A DNA stretch of 10,953 nucleotides from Candidatus Dormiibacterota bacterium (GTDB lineage: Bacteria; Chloroflexota; Dormibacteria; Aeolococcales; Bog-877): NCBI GenBank assembly GCA_003132265.1, contig PKXE01000100.1, forward strand, positions 1 to 10,953, given 5' to 3'. The number at the start of each line of letters is the position of its first letter. Positions within the stretch are counted from its first letter, which is position 1. The notes beneath the pieces are model-generated. The model saw only the letters and a program-made list of their open reading frames with translations. It was not told where the DNA came from and ran no database searches. Of the stretch, positions 6,260-10,953 are shown one piece after another. A program made the translations under genes and the position numbers.

Positions 6260-7657
6260 CTAGAGCCCGAATTCCTGGTGCATGGCCCGGACCGCCGCCG
6301 CGACGTCGGACGACTTCACCACCAAAGAGACGCTGAGCTCCGACGAACCCTGGGCGATGGCAGCGATGTTGATCCCCAGCCGGGCGATCGACCCGAAGAT
6401 CCGAGCGGCGATCCCCGGGGTGCCCTTCATGCCCTCTCCCACCGACACCACCACCCCGACATCGGGCAGCTCCTCAACGCCGGCCAGCGATGCGCCGCGC
6501 TCCCGGTCGAGCCGGCGCCGCACCCGAGCGGCATCGACGCGGTTGACCGCAAAGGAGAGGACGTTCTCCGCCGAGGACTGGGTGACGACCAGGGTGCTGA
6601 CGTGATCTGCGTCCAGCCATCCGAATACCAGCGCCGCCAGTCGGGTGAAGGGCAACGCCCGGTCGCCGGACACCGTGAACAGCGCCGCCTCCGCGGTGGA
6701 GGCGATCGCCCTCACCCCGGGTCGCTGCGGCTTGGATCCACCGATCTCGGTCCCCGCGGCGGTCGGGTTGAAGGTGTTCTTGATCAGAACTGGGATCCCG
6801 GCCCGGAAGGGCAGGTCCAGCGAATTGGGATGCAGCACCTTGGCCCCAAAGAAGGAGAGCTCGATTGCCTCCCGATAGGAAAGCTCCGGGATCACCCGGG
6901 CTTCCGGCACGAGCCGGGGATCGGCAGTCATCATCCCGTCGACATCGGTCCAGATCCAGATCTCGTCGGCCGGCAGGGCGGCGCCCAGGATGGTGGCGCT
7001 GTAGTCGGAGCCGCCCCGGCCCAGGGTGGTGCAGCTGCCGTCCCTGGTGGCGGCGCGAAACCCGGTCACCACCGGGATCGCCCCCCGCTGAAGGAGCGGC
7101 GCCAGCCGGGCCCGGACCTTCTCCCTGGTGGGCTCGAAGAGGAGGGAGGCGTTGCCGAAGCCATCGTCGGTGACGATCAGCTCCGTGGCATCGACCGCCT
7201 CCGCGTCCAGGTCGCCCGCCCGCAGGATGGCGGCCATCAGGGTCGCGGACATCACCTCTCCGAAGGAGGAGAGCGAGTCGAGTGAGCGGGGAGTCAACTC
7301 CCGGACCAACGAGAAGCCGGTGCAGAAGTCGTGGAAGGTGGCCAGCTCGGTATCGATCTGAGCTTGGATCACGGGACGTTCCGCGGCGGGGATGAGCGCC
7401 TCGCAGACCTCGGTGTGGCGGCGCTTCAGCTCCTCACCGATCCTCTGCCAGGTGTCGGTCTCCCGCCGGCTGGCGGCGGTGGCGGCCTGGAGTAGGGACC
7501 CGGTGACCTTCTGCATCGCCGAGACGACCACCACCAACTGGACCTCCGTCGCATGCTGGCCGATGATGCCGGCGGTGCCCGCCATCCGCCCGGCGTCACC
7601 GAGCGAGGTGCCGCCGAACTTCACGACTCGCACTGGCCGCTCAGGCGTTTGCGTCAC
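6260..7657 (-). CDS. lysC: Aspartate kinase (monofunctional, with C-terminal ACT domains)
   Basis: This 465-residue enzyme makes L-aspartyl-4-phosphate, the first step toward threonine, lysine and methionine. The kinase domain has KFGGTS (13-18), the helical insert with SLSSFGEVMSA (128-138), TTLGRGGSDYSA (210-221), and WTDVDG with TADPR (236-248). Two ACT-type regulatory units follow from about residue 322, ending with the typical QGSSELSVSLVV (436-447). ACT domains imply allosteric feedback, and the threonine operon suggests threonine as a likely effector. There is no homoserine dehydrogenase fusion. The GTG at 7657 overlaps the thrB stop (GTGA, 7654-7657) and starts just before VKFGGTS; a longer frame reaching 7753 lies over thrB and is not protein-like. 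Confidence 0.93.
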   Translation of the reverse strand: MTQTPERPVRVVKFGGTSLGDAGRMAGTAGIIGQHATEVQLVVVVSAMQKVTGSLLQAATAASRRETDTWQRIGEELKRRHTEVCEALIPAAERPVIQAQIDTELATFHDFCTGFSLVRELTPRSLDSLSSFGEVMSATLMAAILRAGDLDAEAVDATELIVTDDGFGNASLLFEPTREKVRARLAPLLQRGAIPVVTGFRAATRDGSCTTLGRGGSDYSATILGAALPADEIWIWTDVDGMMTADPRLVPEARVIPELSYREAIELSFFGAKVLHPNSLDLPFRAGIPVLIKNTFNPTAAGTEIGGSKPQRPGVRAIASTAEAALFTVSGDRALPFTRLAALVFGWLDADHVSTLVVTQSSAENVLSFAVNRVDAARVRRRLDRERGASLAGVEELPDVGVVVSVGEGMKGTPGIAARIFGSIARLGINIAAIAQGSSELSVSLVVKSSDVAAAVRAMHQEFGL

Positions 7658-8577
7658 GAGACGCCGAGCTCCTCGAGAAGGCGCCCCTTGGCGCCGAGGT
7701 TGTCCGCGCTCAGCGCCAGCGCCCGCGCTTCCACCCCCTTGCTGCGAAAGCACTGCAGGAGTTGGTCGGCTATCTCCGGCGCGGGCCGCCTGGTCACCGC
7801 CAGCACCGAGGAGCCGGCACCACTCAAGCAGACGCCGAGCAGGTCAGGATGCTCCAGGGCGAGGCAATCGGCTAGCCCGGGCATGAGCTCTGCCCGCTGG
7901 GACTGGTGCCAGCGATCGGCAAAGAACTCGGGCTCGAAGTCGAACTCTCCGGAGAAGGCCGAGGCGACCAGTAGAGCGGCCCGCTGCAGGTTGTGCACCG
8001 CGTCGACCCGGCTGTAGGCGTCGGGCAGGGCCGCTCGCGACGCGGAGGTGGGCATGGGTCGATCGGGCACCACGACGATGAACTCCAGTTCCTGGGGCAC
8101 CTTCGCCTTGCGGCTCAGCACCCGCCGCGAATCCGCGCCGGAGGCCGACACCACGAGACCGCCCAGGTAGGCGGCGGCGGCGTTGTCGGGATGACCGTCC
8201 AACTCCGCTGCCAGGCCGATCAGGGTGGCGTCGTCGGGCCGTCTCCCATAGAGCTGAGACCCGATCAGCAGCCCGGCGACGATGGCCGCGGCACTGGAGC
8301 CGAGCCCGACTCCGACCGGGATCGCGCTGCGAAGCCGGAGGCGCAGCCCCGGAACGGGAGCCTCCAACCAGGCATAGAGCCGGTTGATGCCCTGAACCAC
8401 CAGGTTGGAGGAGTCGGTGGGAATCGTGTCCACTCCCTCGCCCTCGCATTGGAGTTCCAGGCCCGCGAAGGGCAGCGGCGTCGCTTCAACCACCAACTCG
8501 AGGTTGAGGGCGAGCGCTGCGCAGTCGAAGGCACACCCCAGATTGGCCGAAGTGGCGGGGACCGCTACCTCGAGCAT
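7654..8577 (-). CDS. thrB: Homoserine kinase
   Basis: The 307-residue protein is a GHMP-family kinase that phosphorylates homoserine with ATP to give O-phosphohomoserine, the substrate of threonine synthase. It opens with VPATSANLGCAFD (6-18) and has the ATP-binding loop PVGVGLGSSAA (87-97), DGHPDNAAAAYLGG (127-140) and LSGAGSSVLAV (251-261). All three GHMP motifs are present and the length is normal. ATG at 8577 is chosen because it places VPATSANLG right at the N-terminus as in family members. A GTG at 8625 would add 16 residues and overlap thrC1. The upstream sequence has no clear Shine-Dalgarno, so translation may depend on the preceding gene 25 bases away. The stop overlaps the aspartate kinase start. 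Confidence 0.93.
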   Translation of the reverse strand: MLEVAVPATSANLGCAFDCAALALNLELVVEATPLPFAGLELQCEGEGVDTIPTDSSNLVVQGINRLYAWLEAPVPGLRLRLRSAIPVGVGLGSSAAAIVAGLLIGSQLYGRRPDDATLIGLAAELDGHPDNAAAAYLGGLVVSASGADSRRVLSRKAKVPQELEFIVVVPDRPMPTSASRAALPDAYSRVDAVHNLQRAALLVASAFSGEFDFEPEFFADRWHQSQRAELMPGLADCLALEHPDLLGVCLSGAGSSVLAVTRRPAPEIADQLLQCFRSKGVEARALALSADNLGAKGRLLEELGVS

Positions 8578-8602
8578 GCGGATACCGGCTGGACGGCCAC
8601 CC

Positions 8603-9844
8603 TCAACGCCGCGCCCCCACCCCACTCAGTTGCTCCTCGAAAGCCTCCAGCCTCGGGGCCACGACGGGGATCTCAGGCAACTCGGAAACCAGGGCGTCGG
8701 TCGTCTTGAGACCGTTCCCGGTGATGCAGAGCACGGTCGTCTCGCCGGGTTGGATCCGCCCGTCCCGGATCAGCTGGCCGGCGACGGAGACCGTCACCCC
8801 ACCGGCGGTCTCGCCGAAGATGCCCTCCTCCTCGGCCAGGACGCGTATGCCGGCCACGATCTCGGGGTCGGTCGCGGACTCGGCCCAGCCGCCGCTGGAA
8901 CGGATCACCTCCATGGCCCGATACCCGTCGGCCGGGTTGCCGATCGCCAGGGACCGGCAGATGGTGTCAGGCAGCTGCGGGATGATCTCGGTCTTGCCGC
9001 CGGAGACCGCGCTGGAGATCGGCGAGCAGCCCAGCGCCTGGGCGCCGAACACCCGGACCGGCTTCGCCTCCACCAGGCCGGTCGCGACCAGCTCTGAGAA
9101 TGCCTTGGCGATCTTGGAGATCTGAGCTCCACCGGCCATCGGCACCACGACGTTGTCGGGGAGCCGCCAGCCGAGTTGCTCGGCGATCTCGAAGCCCACC
9201 GTCTTCGAGCCCTCCGCGTAATAGGGCCGCAGGTTGACGTTGACGAAGCCCCAAGGGTGGAGATCCGCGATCTCGACGCAGAGCCGGTTGACCTGGTCGT
9301 AGTTACCGTCCACCCGGATCACCCGGGCCCCGTAGACCGCGGTACCCAGCACCTTGGCCGCCTCCAGATCCGAGGGGATGAACACCCAGGCCTCCAGTCC
9401 CAGCCGGGCCGCCTGGGCGGCCACTGCGTTGGCCAGGTTGCCGGTCGAGGCGCAACCCACCACCTCAAAGCCGAAGGCCCTGGCCTGGGCCAGCGCCACC
9501 GCCACCACCCGGTCTTTGAAGGAGAGCGTGGGGAAGCAGGCGGCGTCGTCCTTGAGCCAGAGGTCCTGGCTACCGATTCGGGCCCCGAGCCGCGGGGCCC
9601 GAAGCAACGGGGTGAAGCCCACCGGGAGGTCCGAGCGAAAGCCCTCCGCGACCGGGAGGAACTCCGCGTAGCGCCAGAGGTCGGGGTTGCGACGCTCGAT
9701 CTGGTCGCGGCTCACCGCCGCTCGCACGGCCGGCAGGTCGAAGGCCACTTCAAGCGGAGCGAAGCAGTCCTCGCAGAGCACCAGCGGACCATTTCCGAAA
9801 TGACGTCCGCATTGCTCGCAGCGCAATTGAAAGAGTTCTGACAC
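8603..9844 (-). CDS. thrC: Threonine synthase-type PLP enzyme (first thrC paralogue)
   Basis: The 413-residue fold-type II PLP enzyme begins with a zinc ribbon (Cys9, Cys12, Cys24, Cys27). Then come LPVGFTPLLRA (73-83), TLSFKDR with Schiff-base Lys110 (106-112), CASTGNLANAVAA (131-143), YYAEGSKT, the phosphate-cup segment VPMAGGAQISK, GCSPI, GFETAGG-like FGETAGGVTV, and CITGNGLKT near the end. It belongs to the threonine synthase/cysteate synthase branch common in high-GC bacteria and archaea, and differs from the other paralogue in this operon (SFKDR with GGAQ, against SFKDL with GGNLGN). As first gene beside thrB it is probably a threonine synthase, but a related phospho-substrate reaction cannot be excluded. 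The GTG at 9844 has AAAGGAG six bases upstream. Its expression may be set by the structured leader described separately. Confidence 0.88.
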   Translation of the reverse strand: MSELFQLRCEQCGRHFGNGPLVLCEDCFAPLEVAFDLPAVRAAVSRDQIERRNPDLWRYAEFLPVAEGFRSDLPVGFTPLLRAPRLGARIGSQDLWLKDDAACFPTLSFKDRVVAVALAQARAFGFEVVGCASTGNLANAVAAQAARLGLEAWVFIPSDLEAAKVLGTAVYGARVIRVDGNYDQVNRLCVEIADLHPWGFVNVNLRPYYAEGSKTVGFEIAEQLGWRLPDNVVVPMAGGAQISKIAKAFSELVATGLVEAKPVRVFGAQALGCSPISSAVSGGKTEIIPQLPDTICRSLAIGNPADGYRAMEVIRSSGGWAESATDPEIVAGIRVLAEEEGIFGETAGGVTVSVAGQLIRDGRIQPGETTVLCITGNGLKTTDALVSELPEIPVVAPRLEAFEEQLSGVGARR

Positions 9845-9850
9845 GGCTGG

Positions 9851-9857
9851 CTCCTTT
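9851..9857 (-). promoter_or_regulatory. Ribosome binding site of the threonine operon's first gene
   Basis: Minus-strand AAAGGAG ends six bases before the GTG at 9844. It is the only strong site here and fixes that start. It lies in the 3' arm of a potential long-range pairing with GCTAGCTCC (complement of 9929-9937). Confidence 0.7.
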
Positions 9858-9872
9858 GAGTATCAGTTAGGT

Positions 9873-9925
9873 GGATCGCCTGAGGTGGTCCAGAGCGGTT
9901 GTCACGGGGCTCTGGAGGTCGATCC
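9873..9925 (-). ncRNA. Long leader hairpin upstream of the thr operon
   Basis: Read as minus-strand RNA, GGAUCG, a bulged A, CCU and CCAGAGC pair with GCUCUGG, AGG and CGAUCC. This gives 16 pairs with an 8-base bulge (ACCACCUC) on the 3' side and a 12-base terminal loop. The element ends 15 bases before the thrC1 ribosome binding site. The pairing is seen directly in the sequence; function as a cis-regulatory RNA is inferred. Confidence 0.4.
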
Positions 9926-9932
9926 GGGGGAG

Positions 9933-9953
9933 CTAGCACCCAAGGGGCGCTAG
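9933..9953 (-). ncRNA. Leader hairpin that competes with RBS pairing
   Basis: On the minus strand CUAGCGCCC and GGGUGCUAG form a 9-pair stem (one G-U) with a 3-base loop. On the plus strand the same place has an A-C mismatch, so the minus-strand RNA is favoured. Its 3' arm overlaps GCUAGCUCC, which can pair at eight of nine positions with GGAGCCAGC at the thrC1 ribosome binding site, giving two mutually exclusive states. Confidence 0.4.
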
Positions 9954-9991
9954 GACTTAGTTCGCGAGTCCCCCGTGGCGCGCTGACGCAT

Positions 9992-10016
9992 TCGGTTTCC
10001 TGGGTCAGGAGACCAA
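9992..10016 (-). repeat. Inverted repeat in the thr leader
   Basis: Two 11-base arms (9992-10002 and 10006-10016) around a 3-base loop pair with one mismatch and one wobble on either strand. A shorter dyad, ATCAG/CTGAT, lies beside it at 10032-10044. They may be further leader hairpins or operator dyads. Confidence 0.4.
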
Positions 10017-10218
10017 GCGGGTCCGCGGCCAATCAGGCGCTGATCGTCACCGAAAGAAGAGCTGGGCACGCCAAGACGAAGTGCGCTCAAGGCGCCTCGG
10101 CGTGGACCGCAAGCCGTCGTGGCAATCGCCATGGCCTAACTTTAGCGAACTGGAGCCGCCCTCGGGGCGGGACTGGCTCGCGGCGGGCAGCCCCGGGCCT
10201 GGCAAACTCCCCATATCG

Positions 10219-10953
10219 ATGAAGAGATATCGCGTCGGCGTGCTGGGGGCGACCGGGGCCGTGGGCCAGCGTCTGGTCCAGCTCCTGGAGGGGCATCCCT
10301 GGTTCAGCCTGACCGAGGTGGTCGCCTCCGAGCGCTCGTCCGGCCGCCCCTACGGAGAGGCAGTCTCCTGGCGGCTGGGCAGCCGGATCCCCGAAGAGGC
10401 GGCCCGCCTGGTGATCAAGGATCTCTCCCCTCATCTCGATTGCGACCTGGTGCTCTCCGCCCTCGACTCCGCGGTGGCGGGCGACGCCGAGGAATCTCTC
10501 GCCACGGCCGGCTTTCCGGTGATCAGCAACGCCCGCAACCACCGGATGGAGGACGACGTACCGCTGCTGATCCCCGAGGTGAACTGGGAGCACACCGCGG
10601 TGCTGCCGCACCAGCGCGCCCTGCGCCACTATTCGACCGGGCTCCTGGCGACCAATCCCAACTGCTCGACGATCGGACTGGCTATGGCGCTCAAGCCGCT
10701 CCAGGACGCGTTCGGCGTCTCTGAGGTGTCCGTTGTCACCATGCAGGCGCTGTCGGGGGCGGGGCTCAAGGGAGTCGCAGCCATGACGATCCAGGACAAC
10801 GTCATCCCCCACGTCCCCGGCGAGGAGGAGAAGCTCGAGTCCGAGTCTCTGAAGATCCTGGGCGGCTTACAGGGCGAGCGGTTCGTCCCCGCCGACCTGC
10901 GAGTCAGCGCCCAGTGCAACCGGGTCGCGGTCCTGGACGGCCACACCGAGGCC
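10219..10953 (+). CDS. asd: Aspartate-semialdehyde dehydrogenase, archaeal/fungal type, partial at the right edge
   Basis: The 245 visible codons carry the NADP-binding GATGAVGQ (9-16 region), SALDSAVAGDAE, SNARNHR, and the active-site NPNCSTIGLAM with nucleophile Cys149. These are followed by QALSGAG, DNVIPHVPGEEEKLE and the motif CNRVAVLDGHTE at the end. The enzyme reduces aspartyl phosphate to aspartate semialdehyde, the step after aspartate kinase. The GEEEKLE and DGHTE segments mark the archaeal/fungal-type branch rather than the usual proteobacterial one. The ATG at 10219 begins directly before the Rossmann strand; no clear Shine-Dalgarno precedes it, so a leaderless transcript or weak initiation is possible. 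It is divergent from the thr operon that encodes the kinase. The C-terminus lies outside the window. Confidence 0.92.
   Translation, partial: MKRYRVGVLGATGAVGQRLVQLLEGHPWFSLTEVVASERSSGRPYGEAVSWRLGSRIPEEAARLVIKDLSPHLDCDLVLSALDSAVAGDAEESLATAGFPVISNARNHRMEDDVPLLIPEVNWEHTAVLPHQRALRHYSTGLLATNPNCSTIGLAMALKPLQDAFGVSEVSVVTMQALSGAGLKGVAAMTIQDNVIPHVPGEEEKLESESLKILGGLQGERFVPADLRVSAQCNRVAVLDGHTEA

Larger units (their letters stand above)
9845..10218. promoter_or_regulatory. Divergent leader/promoter region of the thr operon and asd
   Basis: This 374-bp stretch has no convincing gene. It holds at least four inverted repeats (10032-10044, 9992-10016, 9933-9953, 9873-9925), all on the thr-operon side, and a GC-rich dyad (CCGCCC 10156-10161 with GGGCGG 10165-10170) on the asd side. 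Promoters for both directions should lie here, but I cannot place -35/-10 boxes with confidence. A 60-codon minus-strand frame starting at 10132 opens with AIATTA but is otherwise not peptide-like. Confidence 0.55.

Noticed and set aside
6278..7285. 335-codon plus-strand frame antisense to aspartate kinase
   Set aside because: Shadow of a GC-rich gene: rich in Gly, Arg, Pro and His with no domain; the opposite strand encodes an intact kinase.
7993..8709. Plus-strand frame opposite thrB and thrC1
   Set aside because: Covers two genes with intact motifs on the other strand and has no recognisable protein features.
9882..9900. Minus-strand CTGGACCACC as a T-box core
   Set aside because: The canonical TGG-N-ACC spacing is not met, no specifier stem was recognised, and the bases form part of another stem.
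9950..10132. Minus-strand 60-codon frame opening with AIATTA, reminiscent of a Thr/Ile attenuator leader peptide
   Set aside because: Only a few Thr/Ile codons, weak ribosome binding site, much longer than known leader peptides and otherwise arginine/serine-rich GC noise; no T-run terminator follows.
10156..10170. GC-rich CCGCCC/GGGCGG dyad upstream of asd as an intrinsic terminator
   Set aside because: No T-run follows and short GC palindromes are common at this base composition; kept only as part of the leader region description.

Overview
The window is GC-rich, densely packed bacterial DNA with short gaps, stop/start overlaps, and frequent GTG or TTG starts. It looks like an uncultured high-GC bacterium of the Chloroflexota/Dormibacterota or Actinomycetota kind. 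That placement is an impression from composition, gene style and the archaeal/fungal-type Asd, and I cannot fix the lineage from sequence alone. There are no rRNA or tRNA genes, insertion sequences, CRISPR arrays or phage genes.

Left half (1-4936): two divergent transcription units share a 163-bp control region (1488-1650). Leftward run a small cupin, a short-chain dehydrogenase-like (SDR) protein and a class IV (IlvE-like) aminotransferase that leaves the window at its left edge. Rightward run an Lrp/AsnC regulator, a class II glutamine amidotransferase-domain protein, a glutamine synthetase-like ligase and a Dabb-domain protein. The arrangement suggests an amino-acid- or amine-responsive pathway under local Lrp/AsnC control. 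The ligase/amidotransferase pair recalls known systems that add a gamma-glutamyl group to an amine and later remove or transfer it. The substrate is unknown. The SDR has lost all four classical catalytic residues.

Right half (4964-10953): a leftward four-gene threonine operon, thrC-like 1, thrB, aspartate kinase, thrC-like 2, lies divergent from an archaeal/fungal-type aspartate-semialdehyde dehydrogenase gene that runs off the right edge. Together these cover aspartate to aspartyl phosphate, to the semialdehyde, and homoserine to phosphohomoserine to threonine. Homoserine dehydrogenase is not in the window. The two threonine-synthase-type enzymes are of clearly different subtypes.

Between thrC1 and asd lies a 374-bp gap (9845-10218) with several strong inverted repeats. 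Read as RNA on the minus strand they form an ordered series of hairpins, and an upstream arm can pair with the thrC1 ribosome binding site. This is a candidate translational control leader for the threonine operon.

The most interesting leads are the structured leader, the uncharacterised GS-like/amidotransferase module with its divergent partners, and the SDR with a replaced catalytic tetrad.
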